A DNA stretch of 64,000 nucleotides, from the NCBI GenBank assembly GCA_017644045.1, contig JAEPMI010000011.1, forward strand, positions 178,763-242,762. The letters are read 5' to 3'. This DNA comes from Deltaproteobacteria bacterium. Its GTDB lineage: Bacteria; Myxococcota_A; Polyangia; Polyangiales; Houyiibacteriaceae. How positions within the stretch are numbered: position 1 is the stretch's first letter; every line of letters begins with the position of its first letter. This document shows, in pieces, positions 50,603 to 59,619 of this stretch. The position numbers and the translations under genes were made by a program. The notes beneath the pieces were generated by a model. It was not told the origin of the DNA and ran no database searches. It was given only the letters and a program-made list of their open reading frames with translations.

Positions 50603-51520
50603 TCAGAAGTAGAAGTGCATGCCCACGGTGCCGACGACACCGGCCGAGGTGTTGGTCGTCTGGCCGGTGGCGCGGTCCTCGAACTCCGGGTTGCGGTCAC
50701 GGTCCTCGTCGATGCGGGTCCGGAGGAAGCCCCGGACGTCGGCGCTGAGGGCGAAGAGGGGCGACAGGCGCCACTCCATGCCGAGGCCGAGCTGACCGCC
50801 GATGTAGGCGTAGCGGGTGTCGAACTCGTCCCAGTCGTCGATGAAGTCCGGGTCGGTGTCGACGGCCGCGAAGCTGAACCCGCCGCCGACGAGCATGTAG
50901 GCCTGGAAGCGGCTCTGCTTCGGCAGGAAGAACATGAAGTCGAAGGTGACCGGGTGCTCGCGGCGGTCGTTGCCGTTGTAGTCGACACCGGCGTAGGTGC
51001 CGAAGCCGAGCTCGACGCCGAAGACGCGGGAGGCGCGGAAGCGGGCGCCGAGCTGGAGGCCGCCCATCTGCACCTGGCTGCTCAGCATGCCGGCGGCTCG
51101 CGCGGTGAGACCGAACTTGCGGTTCCAGCGCTGCTGCCGGCGAACGCGGACCTGGTTGGTGGTGCGCGTGACGGTGATGGTGGTCTCACGCTGCGGGGGC
51201 GGCGGCGGCGCGACCACGACCGTCTGCGGCGGCGGAGCCTGGGGCGCCGGGCGGACGACCACGACCCGACCACGGCGGCGGGGGTGCACCTGCACGTTCG
51301 CGGGCGGGGGCGGCGGCGCGGCGTCGACCTCCACCTCGACGTCGACGATGTTGTCGTCGGAGGGAGGCGGGGGCGGCGGAGCCTGGCGGCGGCCACCGAT
51401 CGACACGGAGCCTTCGACCTCGATCTCGGCGCAGAACGACGCGCCGTCGGGGCATTGGGCCTCCGCGAGCGAGGGAAGCAGGAGGGCGAGAGAGGGGATG
51501 AGCAGAAGAGCGCGATTCAT
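50603..51520 (-). CDS. Outer-membrane protein with Pro-rich linker
   Basis: This 305-residue protein has a signal peptide (MNRALLLIPSLALLLPSLAE, cleaved near AEAQ), a Pro-rich segment with PPPPPPS and APPPPPA runs (about 45-105), and a C-terminal beta-barrel (about 130-305) ending GTVGMHFYF, with a terminal aromatic. An AAGGA sits about 7 nt before the ATG. A sigma-54-type promoter (51586-51602) lies upstream. It has the same plan as the proteins at 41221-42102 and 38342-39841. Confidence 0.8.
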   Translation of the reverse strand: MNRALLLIPSLALLLPSLAEAQCPDGASFCAEIEVEGSVSIGGRRQAPPPPPPSDDNIVDVEVEVDAAPPPPPANVQVHPRRRGRVVVVRPAPQAPPPQTVVVAPPPPPQRETTITVTRTTNQVRVRRQQRWNRKFGLTARAAGMLSSQVQMGGLQLGARFRASRVFGVELGFGTYAGVDYNGNDRREHPVTFDFMFFLPKQSRFQAYMLVGGGFSFAAVDTDPDFIDDWDEFDTRYAYIGGQLGLGMEWRLSPLFALSADVRGFLRTRIDEDRDRNPEFEDRATGQTTNTSAGVVGTVGMHFYF

Positions 51521-51585
51521 CTTGGTTTCCTTGGGGGCCCGAGCTGGGACGTTCGAGCGCGTCTTTGGATTCGCGATGATTGGTA

Positions 51586-51602
51586 ATGCAACCACGATGC
51601 CA
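51586..51602 (-). promoter_or_regulatory. Sigma-54 promoter for the outer-membrane protein gene
   Basis: The minus strand reads TGGCAT-CGTGG-TTGCAT: GG and GC are exactly 10 nt apart, as in the -24/-12 consensus TGGCAC-N5-TTGCA. The start would be near 51575 with a leader of about 55 nt. Further upstream, CCCAGT (51618-51623) / ACTGGG (51634-51639) and ATCAC / GTGAT (51631-51652) form dyads that could bind an enhancer-binding protein. Confidence 0.65.
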
Positions 51603-51796
51603 GCCTCTCTCTTGGGTCCCAGTTCCCGAGATCACTGGGGATCTTCGGTGATTCGGGCCCCTCATGTGGGCAGTTGAGCGCGATCGGCGGGGTGGGCGTG
51701 AAGTCGTGTTCACGGTCTCGAGGGCCCGGATCGGGTCCTGTCGTTCGCGCCTCGCGGCCGTGGACGGGCGCGGCGGGGCTCTGGTAGGAACGCGAG

Positions 51797-53866
51797 ATGG
51801 CCCCCTCGCCGAGCGCCACGCTGGCCCCGGCCCGTCGCTTCGCGGACGTGGCGCTCGCGACCGTGATCCTCCTGGTGGTCGGGATGATGATCGTCCCGCT
51901 GCCCACCGGGCTGCTCGACGTGCTCATCGCCGGGAACGTCTCGATCGCGGTCCTGATGCTCCTGGTCTCGATGTACATCTCGGGTGGCCTCGAGTTCACG
52001 GCCTTCCCGACCATCCTGCTGGTCACGACGCTCTACCGGCTCGCGCTGAACGTCAGCTCGACGCGGCTGATCCTCCTGCAGGCGGACGCCGGTGACGTGA
52101 TCGCGGCCTTCGGCAACTTCGTCGTCCAGGGCAATTACGTGGTCGGAGCGGTGGTGTTCCTGATCCTCACGCTGATCCAGTTCCTGGTGATCGCGAAGGG
52201 GTCGGAGCGCGTCGCCGAGGTGGGCGCGCGCTTCACCCTCGACGCGATGCCCGGTAAGCAGATGAGCATCGACGCGGAGCTCCGGTCCGGCGCGATCTCT
52301 CAGGACGAGGCGCGCCGCAAGCGCGCGAGCCTGCAGCGAGAGAGCCAGTTCTACGGTGCCATGGACGGCGCCATGAAGTTCGTGAAGGGCGACGCCATCG
52401 CCGGCATCGTCATCACGGTCGTGAACATCCTCGGCGGACTCGCCATCGGCGTCGCGCAGCGCGACATGAGCGCGGGTGACGCGCTCCAGACCTACGGCCT
52501 GCTCACGATCGGTGATGGCCTGGTCAGCCAGATCCCGGCGCTGCTGATCAGCACCGCCGCCGGTCTCGTGGTCACGCGCGTGGCTTCGGAGAACGAGGGC
52601 GCGACCTTGGGTGGCGACGTCGCCTCGCAGGTCTTCGGCAACCCGAAGGCGCTCACCATCGCCGCGGCCTTCCTGGCCGTCTTGGCCATCGTGCCCGGTC
52701 TGCCGGCGCTTCCCTTCCTGGTCATCGCCATCGTCTTCTTCCTCATCGCGCGCCGCCTCCAGCGCGCGGCGCAACCGGAGGAGGCGACCGCGGTCGTCGC
52801 GAAGGAAGAGGCCGCGCGGGAGACCAAGGCGCGCCAGGCGATGGTGCCGCTGGTGGTGCCGGTGTCGATCGAGGTCGGCGCAGCGCTCGCCGAGAGCGTC
52901 GCGGGGCCTGGCGGCTCCGGTCCGCTGCTCGAGGACGAGGTGCCGTTGCTTCGCGACCGGCTCTTCTTGGATCTCGGCGTGGCGCTCCCCGGCGTGCGCG
53001 CGCGCTCGATGAATCACCTCGAGCCCGAGGGCTACGTGATCGCGATGCAGGAGGTACCGCTCGCCAGTGGGACCATTCGCCCGGACCGAGTGCTCGCGCT
53101 CGATTCGGCCGCGGTGCTCGCGAGCCTGGGGGTGGACGCGGAGCCTGCGGTCGACCCCGCCACCGGCGGTCCCGCGGCGTGGGTCGATCCGGCCAGCGAT
53201 GCGGTCCTGGAAGCCGCCGGGGTCCCGACCCTCGAACCGGCGGCGATCGTGGCGCACCACCTCGGCGCCGTCGTGCGACGACGCGCGGGCCAGCTCCTCG
53301 GGCTGCAGGAAGCGCAGTCGATGCTCGACCAGCTCGAACGCGCCTACCCGGCGCTCGTTCGGCACGTCGTACCCAAGCCCGTATCGCTCTCGCTGCTCAC
53401 CGACGTGCTGCGGCGACTGGTGGAGGAAGGCGTCAGCGTCCGGCCGCTGCGCGAGATCCTCGAGAGCCTCGCTACCCACGCACCCAACGAGCGCGATCCG
53501 GTCGCGCTCACCGAGCTGGTGCGTTCGGCGCTGCGGCAGCAGATCACCCATCACCACTCCGTCGACGGAGTGCTCCCGGTGGTCCTGCTCGATCCCTCGA
53601 TCGAGGAAGCGGTCCGCGACAGCATCCAGCGGACGGCGACGGGCAGCTACCTCGCGCTCCCGCCCGCGGTCGCGCGCGACGTGCTGGAGGCCTTCAAGCA
53701 GGAGTGCCCGCCCGACGAGGGCGCCGCCATCGTGCTCACCCAGGCCGACGTGCGTCGTTTCGTGCGGCGGCTGGTCGAGGTGGAGCTGCCGGACGTGACG
53801 GTGCTGAGCTACCAGGAGCTCGCGCCGGAGGTCACGGTGCAGCCGCTCGGGCGCGTGCAGATCTGA
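51797..53866 (+). CDS. Type III secretion export-gate protein (SctV/FlhA family)
   Basis: This 689-residue protein is the family's usual length. The N-terminus contains eight predicted membrane helices (ADVALATVILLVVGMMIVPL and following) with the conserved loop ERVAEVGARFTLDAMPGKQM and ISQDEARRKRASLQRESQFY. The cytoplasmic domain (about 330-689) has the family end (VLSYQELAPEVTVQPLGRVQ). It forms a nonameric export gate that moves substrates. No other T3SS or flagellar gene is in the window, so it is isolated here. It overlaps the next gene as TGATG. Confidence 0.95.
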   Translation: MAPSPSATLAPARRFADVALATVILLVVGMMIVPLPTGLLDVLIAGNVSIAVLMLLVSMYISGGLEFTAFPTILLVTTLYRLALNVSSTRLILLQADAGDVIAAFGNFVVQGNYVVGAVVFLILTLIQFLVIAKGSERVAEVGARFTLDAMPGKQMSIDAELRSGAISQDEARRKRASLQRESQFYGAMDGAMKFVKGDAIAGIVITVVNILGGLAIGVAQRDMSAGDALQTYGLLTIGDGLVSQIPALLISTAAGLVVTRVASENEGATLGGDVASQVFGNPKALTIAAAFLAVLAIVPGLPALPFLVIAIVFFLIARRLQRAAQPEEATAVVAKEEAARETKARQAMVPLVVPVSIEVGAALAESVAGPGGSGPLLEDEVPLLRDRLFLDLGVALPGVRARSMNHLEPEGYVIAMQEVPLASGTIRPDRVLALDSAAVLASLGVDAEPAVDPATGGPAAWVDPASDAVLEAAGVPTLEPAAIVAHHLGAVVRRRAGQLLGLQEAQSMLDQLERAYPALVRHVVPKPVSLSLLTDVLRRLVEEGVSVRPLREILESLATHAPNERDPVALTELVRSALRQQITHHHSVDGVLPVVLLDPSIEEAVRDSIQRTATGSYLALPPAVARDVLEAFKQECPPDEGAAIVLTQADVRRFVRRLVEVELPDVTVLSYQELAPEVTVQPLGRVQI

Positions 53867-54780
53867 TGCGGGCCGAAGACGCTCCGGAGATCCGCCTGGC
53901 GAACGCCTGCCTGCTGACGCTCATCCGCGAGCGGCTCGGGTTGCTGCGGGTGGATGTCGACCGTGGCGCGATCGAGATGACCGAGACGCTCGGCGCATGG
54001 CGGCCCTTCACGACCGTGCCCTCGGCGGTGGCCCAGCAGGTGGCCGACCGACTGCGACTGATGGCGATGATCCCGCCGCTACCCGAGCACGAGCCCGTCA
54101 CGGGGCGGATCACCATCGTGTTGCCCGACGCGCGCCATCGCTTCGAGGCCTTCTCGTTCCACCGAAGCCGAAACCTCGTCGTGGTGCGCTTCCTGTCGGC
54201 GGCGCTTCTCGAGCGCACGTGGCCGTGGCCCGATCCGCCTCGGCCCGAGCCGGAACCGCTGGAACGCGGACGGGCTCTCTTCGAGGGGGGTGACCTCGAC
54301 GGCGCGATGGGGGTCTTGCGCGACTACGCAGCGGAGGCGCCGGCCGGTCCCGAGTCGCTCACCGCGTTCGCGCTGATGGCCGCGGTCGCCAACGAGCAGG
54401 GTCACCTGCGGGTGCGCCTGATGATCGACGAGGAACGGCTCGCCCACGCGCGGAAGGTCCCCGGCGCCGCCTATGACGTGATCGAGGGACTGCTCTTCAC
54501 CGGTGACGTTCGCCGCGAGGAGGGGGACCTCGTCGCTGCCGAGGCGCGGGTGGTCGAAGCGCTCGAGCTCGCCCGCGAGGTCCAGCCGGGGCTGCCGCTG
54601 CACCTCGGGTCGCTGGAGTTGCTCGAGGAGATCCGAAAGGCGCGCGGCGACAGTGGAGGTGCTGCCGACGCGGCTCGGGAGCACGAGCGCTGGGAGGAGA
54701 GGCTCGTTCGTTGCCCGGCCGAGCCGGACGCCCCGCGGGTGCTGCCCGCGGTGAAGGGCATCGTCCCCGACGACGAATGA
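53866..54780 (+). CDS. Protein with GspE/PilB-type N2 domain plus TPR-like region, no ATPase core
   Basis: Residues about 6-120 read like the N2 domain of type II secretion/type IV pilus ATPases: APEIRLANACLLTLIRERLG (compare IRLINAMLxEAIxxGASD), then TETLGAWRPFTTVPS, VADRLRLMAMI and TGRITIVLPDARHRFEAFSF. The normal ASDIHIEP is degenerate (GLLRVDVD), and there is no Walker A, Asp or His box. Residues about 130-290 are TPR-like (RGRALFEGGDLDGAMGVLRD). The ATG overlaps the SctV stop (TGATG), so the two are translated together. An adaptor for the export gate is one inference. Confidence 0.72.
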   Translation: MRAEDAPEIRLANACLLTLIRERLGLLRVDVDRGAIEMTETLGAWRPFTTVPSAVAQQVADRLRLMAMIPPLPEHEPVTGRITIVLPDARHRFEAFSFHRSRNLVVVRFLSAALLERTWPWPDPPRPEPEPLERGRALFEGGDLDGAMGVLRDYAAEAPAGPESLTAFALMAAVANEQGHLRVRLMIDEERLAHARKVPGAAYDVIEGLLFTGDVRREEGDLVAAEARVVEALELAREVQPGLPLHLGSLELLEEIRKARGDSGGAADAAREHERWEERLVRCPAEPDAPRVLPAVKGIVPDDE

Positions 54781-54813
54781 ACACCTCCGGCGAGGTCGTG
54801 CCATGATTCGCCG

Positions 54814-55761
54814 ATGCGCTCATTCCTCGTGTGCTCCGTTCTCGCCCTGACCCTCGTCGCTTGTGGCGACGACGACGATGGTTCTTCCGATGCGATGGCG
54901 ATGTGCTCGTCGGCTCGCGACTGTGCCGACCCGACCCCGCTCTGCGCGGCCGGCCGGTGCGTGCAATGCGTGGTCGCCGACCAGTGCGACGACGGCGAGC
55001 TGTGCCTGGAGTCGGTCTGCGTGCCGGACGACGTCCGATCGTGCACGACCAGCGCGGACTGTCCTTCGGACCGTCCCATCTGCCAAGCCACGGCGACGGG
55101 CGGCGTCTGCGTCGGCGGCTGCGAGACCGATGGCGACTGCGTGTCGGGGTCCTGCATCGAAGGGGCCTGCGTCGAGTGCCTGGCGGAGGCGGGCACGGTG
55201 CTGCCGACCGACGCCTGCGGTTGTGACGCCGACTGTGCCGGCACGGACGCCGTCTGTGCCGAGGGCGTGTGTACGGCGGACTGCGAGGAGACGGGGTGCC
55301 CGGAGGGGTTGCTGTGCGAGGGAGCGCCCGCCGAGTGCGTCACCTGCGAGGCCGACACCCGCGCCGAGGGCGCCACGTGTGGCTGCGATGACCAGTGCGC
55401 GGGCGCCCTCGACTGCATCGGCGGCTTCTGCAGCGAGGCCTGCGACTTCGACGAGACCTGCGGCGACGGCGAGTGCGGCCACGAGGTCGCGGTGCCTGCG
55501 AGCTGTCGCCCCGCGGACGAGGCCTGCTTCGGCGCCGGGGACGGAGCGCTGGGCGAGGAGTGCAGCTGCAATCGGGACTGCGCGATCGACGCTCCCTTCT
55601 GCGTGGGGTTCTTCGCGGGCGGCGATCGGGGCTTCGTCTGCAGTGACGTCTGCGGCGCGGAGGACCCGTGCCCGGCGGGCTTCGAGTGCTGCGGTGCGAG
55701 TGGGGCCCGCCACTGCCTCACTGCGACGCTGGCCGAGGCGGCGGGGGTGGCTTGCGATTGA
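54814..55761 (+). CDS. Cys-rich lipoprotein
   Basis: This 315-residue lipoprotein begins MRSFLVCSVLALTLVACGDD (lipobox LVAC). It has dozens of cysteines in short modules such as SARDCADPTPLCAAGRC, QCDDGELCLESVC, DCVSGSCIEGACVEC, CGCDDQCAGALDC, and ends in GFECCGASGARHC. The modules resemble the EGF-like or Dickkopf-like knots common in myxobacterial surface proteins. No enzyme motif is visible. It lies 33 nt past the TPR-like gene on the same strand. Confidence 0.8.
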   Translation: MRSFLVCSVLALTLVACGDDDDGSSDAMAMCSSARDCADPTPLCAAGRCVQCVVADQCDDGELCLESVCVPDDVRSCTTSADCPSDRPICQATATGGVCVGGCETDGDCVSGSCIEGACVECLAEAGTVLPTDACGCDADCAGTDAVCAEGVCTADCEETGCPEGLLCEGAPAECVTCEADTRAEGATCGCDDQCAGALDCIGGFCSEACDFDETCGDGECGHEVAVPASCRPADEACFGAGDGALGEECSCNRDCAIDAPFCVGFFAGGDRGFVCSDVCGAEDPCPAGFECCGASGARHCLTATLAEAAGVACD

Positions 55762-55852
55762 TGCGCGCTAGAACGGTCCCTTGTTCGGGGTCGTGCTAGT
55801 TTTCCCGTGAGCGATGTTCCGGTTTGGGGCCGGACGGGCTCGGCGAGGTTTC

Positions 55853-56311
55853 ATGCGACGATTCGGCATCGTGCTTGCGGTGATTCTGTTGGGTTGCACC
55901 CAGGTGCACGAAGCCGCTCCCGCGGAGCCGGAGCTCAACACCGGTGAGACGCCGACCACGGTCCCCGTGCTGGACCTGCCGGCACCCTATCGGAGCGGCG
56001 CCGCGTTCATGACCGGTGAGCGCTGGTACGCCCTCAACTTCGAGAGCGACGAGCTCGTGGTCCACCTGCACGCGACGAACGCCTACGTCGACCGTCCCTC
56101 GGATGTAAATCCCGCTGACATCGAGCACGACACCGAGGTCCGGGGCGTCCCCGCCTTCGACACGATGGACGAGGGCATGCGCGTCATCTCGTGGATGGAG
56201 AATGGCGCTTCGTACTCGCTGGACGTCACCTGCACCCGCGAGGACGACGAGCGCTGCACCGAGAGCGCCTTCGCCATCGCGCTGGCGAACGGATTGGAGG
56301 CACGCCAGTGA
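55853..56311 (+). CDS. Small lipoprotein upstream of the M23 peptidase
   Basis: This 152-residue protein begins MRRFGIVLAVILLGCTQVHE (lipobox LLGC), with GAGG 6 nt before the ATG at 55853. The mature part has strands such as SGAAFMTGERWYALNFESDE and a single Cys pair near the end (CTREDDERC). No family is recognised. Its stop overlaps the GTG start of the M23 gene (GTGA), which suggests that it acts with the peptidase in the envelope. Confidence 0.72.
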   Translation: MRRFGIVLAVILLGCTQVHEAAPAEPELNTGETPTTVPVLDLPAPYRSGAAFMTGERWYALNFESDELVVHLHATNAYVDRPSDVNPADIEHDTEVRGVPAFDTMDEGMRVISWMENGASYSLDVTCTREDDERCTESAFAIALANGLEARQ

Positions 56312-58095
56312 GGGCTCTCGCACTGGCCGCCGCCCTCGCGCTCCTCCCGCAGCTCGCGCACGCGCAGTTTCGCTACGAGCCGGCGGGGCGCCTCGAAGGC
56401 ACCGGCACCGGCCGGGCCGATTCGCGGGTGTGGGCGCCCGGCATGCGCTTCCCACTTCGCGACACGCCTGCTTTCCTCAACTCCCAGATCCATGGGGTCG
56501 GCGGCTACATGGGGCCTGCGGGCGGGCAGTGTGACAGCCGGAACTACTCTTACCCGTGGCACGACAACTACTGCGAAGCGCGGCGCTGGCGCATGCCGCT
56601 CTGTCCGGCCGGCCGGGGCCATCAGGGCCAGGACATTCGTCCGGCGACCTGCGCCAACGACGCGCATCCGGTCGTGGCGGCGGCGGACGGAACCATCACG
56701 AAGACCGGCTACTCGATCAACCTCGCGGCCGACGATGGGACCGTCTACAGCTACCTCCACACGTCGAGCCAGCGGGTGCGGGTCGGCCAGCGCGTGAGCT
56801 GCGGCGACGTGCTCGCGAACGTCTCGAACCTCAGTCCGGATGGTCGGCCATACACGACCTACCACCTGCACTACACGATCAAGCAGGCCGTTCGTGGCGT
56901 TGGTTCGGTCTACGTGCCGACCTACATGTCGCTCGTCGACTCCTACCAGCGGCTGCTCAGCGGGGACGCCTGCGGTGGCGCGCCGGTGCCGCAGATGGAC
57001 ATGGGCCCGGCGGGTGCCGCCGGGTGCTACTCCTCGACGCTCGGTCGCCGGGTCGAGAGCGGCGAGTGCGTGCAGGTCACGCGCGGTGCGTGCGGCTCCT
57101 CCAGCTGCGGGACGTTCCAGTGCGTGGAAGGCCGCTGGGTGTGTCCGATGACCAGCTGCACCGAGACCCACGAGAACGCGATGTGCTCACCGCCGCCGCC
57201 GCGGCCGGACCCGGAGAGCTGTCCGAGCACGACCCTCGGTCGGGACGTGGACAGCGGCACCTGCGTCCAGGTCGGCGCGGTCGAGCGTCCGGGTGAGGCG
57301 CCTGCCTGCGCCGACGGCTGCGGCTGGTTCCGCTGCGATCGCGGCTCCTGGGCCTGCGTCGACATGGCGATGTGCTCGGGCGAGACCGTCGCCAACGCGG
57401 AGTGCACCGATCCCGGGCCGCGGAGCTGTCGCAGCTCGGTGCTCGGCCGCGACGTGCCCGACGGGACCTGCGTCCAGGTCGACGGTCGCCGTCGCGACGG
57501 CGAGGCCCCCGAGTGCGAAGCCGGCTGCGGCTGGTACCGCTGCGTCGACGGTCGATGGGCCTGCACGACGACCGACGAGTGTGGCGGCGAGCAGTTCCCG
57601 AACGGCGCGTGCAGCGCGGTCGGCGGTCCTTGCATGTCGCACACGCTCGGCATGGAGGTGCCTCACGGCGACTGCGTCCAGGTCACCGACGGCGGCTGCG
57701 GGCGTGAGAGCTGCGCTTGGTACGAGTGCACCGACGCCGCGTGGTCCTGTGCCGGCAGCTGCGACGGCACGCTCCACGCGAACGAGACGTGCTTCGTGGG
57801 CATGACGGATCCCTGCACGGTTCCGGAGAACGTCGAGTGCGGCACGTGCACCCAGCAGCCCGGCTGCTCCTGGTGTCCGGAGGAGCGCGAGTGCCGGAGC
57901 GACGACGCCGCCGGTTGCGACGACTACCGCCCGGAGCGGAGCGCCTGCGAGCCGTGCGACTTCACCGACTGCGCGAGCTGCGCGGACTCGGGCTTCTGCT
58001 CTTGGTGCCCCGGCGCGGGCTGCGTGAACGACGCGGCCCCCGACCAGGTCGCCGAGTGCACGGGCGAGCTCATCGCGACCGCCGACGGCTGCTGA
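56308..58095 (+). CDS. Secreted M23-family endopeptidase with Cys-rich repeats and PSI-like modules
   Basis: This 595-residue protein starts at GTG 56308 with a signal peptide (RALALAAALALLPQLAHAQ). The M23 (LytM) zinc set is intact: His105 and Asp109 in GHQGQDI, His151 in SYLHTSS, and His186/His188 in YHLHY. It probably cuts peptidoglycan cross-bridges or envelope peptides. Four Cys-rich repeats (from about 235) follow, each with LGR.V or LG.EV, then CVQV and a CGWFRC-type end. The C-terminus has two PSI-like WC motifs (GCSWCPEERECRS, FCSWCPGAGC). Confidence 0.85.
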   Translation: MRALALAAALALLPQLAHAQFRYEPAGRLEGTGTGRADSRVWAPGMRFPLRDTPAFLNSQIHGVGGYMGPAGGQCDSRNYSYPWHDNYCEARRWRMPLCPAGRGHQGQDIRPATCANDAHPVVAAADGTITKTGYSINLAADDGTVYSYLHTSSQRVRVGQRVSCGDVLANVSNLSPDGRPYTTYHLHYTIKQAVRGVGSVYVPTYMSLVDSYQRLLSGDACGGAPVPQMDMGPAGAAGCYSSTLGRRVESGECVQVTRGACGSSSCGTFQCVEGRWVCPMTSCTETHENAMCSPPPPRPDPESCPSTTLGRDVDSGTCVQVGAVERPGEAPACADGCGWFRCDRGSWACVDMAMCSGETVANAECTDPGPRSCRSSVLGRDVPDGTCVQVDGRRRDGEAPECEAGCGWYRCVDGRWACTTTDECGGEQFPNGACSAVGGPCMSHTLGMEVPHGDCVQVTDGGCGRESCAWYECTDAAWSCAGSCDGTLHANETCFVGMTDPCTVPENVECGTCTQQPGCSWCPEERECRSDDAAGCDDYRPERSACEPCDFTDCASCADSGFCSWCPGAGCVNDAAPDQVAECTGELIATADGC

Positions 58096-58131
58096 GTCCT
58101 GCCCCGTAGGGCGGAGCGTCCAGGCCGAGGG

Positions 58132-58989
58132 TCAGGCGACTGCCGCTCTCGGCGGCGCGTCGAGGCCGAGGACGTGTTCCATCTGGAGGATGAGTCGGCG
58201 AACGGCGTCTCTGTCTCCCGAGCTCAGCAGCTTCGCCGAGACGTCCACTGCGTCCAGCCAGGCGATGTAAGTGTGTCCCCCGTTCCCGTCCGAGTCCGTC
58301 GTGATTCTCAGGCGGGCTTGCCCGGCGTCCATGGGGTGGGCTCGCCCGTCCGTCATTCGCACCACGAGCTGCGGGGCGCCGCGGCGCCGCTCAACGGAAA
58401 CGACCCTCGGGCGTCGTGGGATCAGACGGCTGGCGAGGAACCCGATCAGGGCGAACAGCCCGAAGAATGCGGGGAAGACGATGCCCATGAGCCCGATGCC
58501 GAGCAGCAGGCCATGAAGATTGGATGGCAATGGAAGGAGGCTCGCCAGCAGCGAGACTCCGCCCACAGCCAGTGTTCCGAAGTACAACCGAAGAACGGAC
58601 TGGTCGGTGTGGGGCCGGGTGAGCTCGACTCGTCGAAGAGGTGGCTGACTCCCTTCTCGATAGCCACGGCCATCGCCTTGGACGACGCTCACGGTGAGCC
58701 ATTCGTGGGGCGCCTCGAGCGCGGAGCGGTGGAACCGTCGGTGACGAACGCAGAGCTCGGCCAGGTCTTCCCGAAACGTCTCCGGCGGTGAGCGAAGGGC
58801 GTCGGCCAGCTCCGCCACCGTCTTCGGCGCGTCGCGCGTCATCGCGTCCGCATAGCGGATGTCACCTTCGCTTCGCTCGACCCACTCGCCAGTCGGCTCC
58901 ACGTAACCGTCGCAGGGCTCGCAGCGCTTGAGCATGCTCCAGCCCAGAGTGAGCAGCGGCTCGCGGCAGCGGGGGCAGCGCTCGATCAC
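58132..58989 (-). CDS. Zinc-ribbon membrane protein downstream of recR
   Basis: This 285-residue protein starts at GTG 58987-58989, abutting the recR stop (TGAGTG). It has an N-terminal zinc ribbon (IERCPRCREPLLTLG, then MLKRCEPC), a region with a Glu/Asp/Arg-rich helix, two membrane helices (about 135-190: LYFGTLAVGGVSLLASLLPL and LLGIGLMGIVFPAFFGLFAL) and a C-terminal beta/alpha domain. Zinc-ribbon plus membrane proteins of this type are common in myxobacteria with unknown function. It is the last gene of the dnaX operon. Confidence 0.75.
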   Translation of the reverse strand: MIERCPRCREPLLTLGWSMLKRCEPCDGYVEPTGEWVERSEGDIRYADAMTRDAPKTVAELADALRSPPETFREDLAELCVRHRRFHRSALEAPHEWLTVSVVQGDGRGYREGSQPPLRRVELTRPHTDQSVLRLYFGTLAVGGVSLLASLLPLPSNLHGLLLGIGLMGIVFPAFFGLFALIGFLASRLIPRRPRVVSVERRRGAPQLVVRMTDGRAHPMDAGQARLRITTDSDGNGGHTYIAWLDAVDVSAKLLSSGDRDAVRRLILQMEHVLGLDAPPRAAVA

Positions 58990-59601
58990 TCAGATGTCTT
59001 TGCGGCCCTCGAGCGCGCGGCCGAGGGTCACCTGGTCGGTGAACTCGAGCTCGCCGCCGTGGGGGACGCCGCTGGCGATGCGGGTGACCCGCACGCCAGC
59101 CTCGCCGAGGACCTCGGCGACGTAGAGCGCGGTCGCCTCGCCTTCGACGCTGAGCGGCGTCGCGACGATGATCTCCTCGACCGGATCCGCCTTCGCGCGC
59201 TCGACCAGCTTGTCGAGGGGCAGGTCCTCGGGGCCGACTCCGTCGAGCGGCGCGAGCAAGCGGTGCAGCACGTGGTAGCGGCCGCGGAAGGTGCCGCTGC
59301 GCTCGATGGCGACCAGGTCGGGCACGCGCGCGACCACGCAGAGCGCGCGCTCCTCGCGGCGCGGGTCCGCGCAGATGCGGCAGACCTCTTCGGCGCCGTA
59401 GTTGCCGCAGTGAATGCACTCGAGGACCCGCTCGTGGACGGTCGAGAGCGACTCGCCGAGCGCCCTCGCGTACTCGGCGTCGCCGCCGAGCACGTGGAAC
59501 GCCAGCCGGGTGGCCGTGCGTTCCCCGATGCTCGGCAGGCGCGCCAAGAGCGCGACCAGCTCGCCGATGGGATCGTCTCCGGAGCCGGGCGAGTACACCA
59601 C
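58990..59601 (-). CDS. recR: Recombination protein RecR
   Basis: This 203-residue protein helps load RecA at gaps with RecF/RecO. The helix-hairpin-helix part (LARLPSIGERTATRLAFHVL), the Cys4 zinc finger (CIHCGNYGAEEVCRICADPR) and a TOPRIM domain (RALCVVARVPDLVAIERSGTF, then EEIIVATPLSVEGEATALYV) are in family order. The start is GTG at 59599-59601. It lies between ybaB and the zinc-ribbon gene in the classic dnaX-ybaB-recR order. Confidence 0.96.
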   Translation of the reverse strand: MVYSPGSGDDPIGELVALLARLPSIGERTATRLAFHVLGGDAEYARALGESLSTVHERVLECIHCGNYGAEEVCRICADPRREERALCVVARVPDLVAIERSGTFRGRYHVLHRLLAPLDGVGPEDLPLDKLVERAKADPVEEIIVATPLSVEGEATALYVAEVLGEAGVRVTRIASGVPHGGELEFTDQVTLGRALEGRKDI

Positions 59602-59619
59602 GAGAGTCCTCAGCCGTCC

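Noticed and set aside
51797..58095. A full type III secretion cluster
   Set aside because: Only the SctV/FlhA-family gate is present; no inner ring, ATPase, needle or translocator genes can be found.
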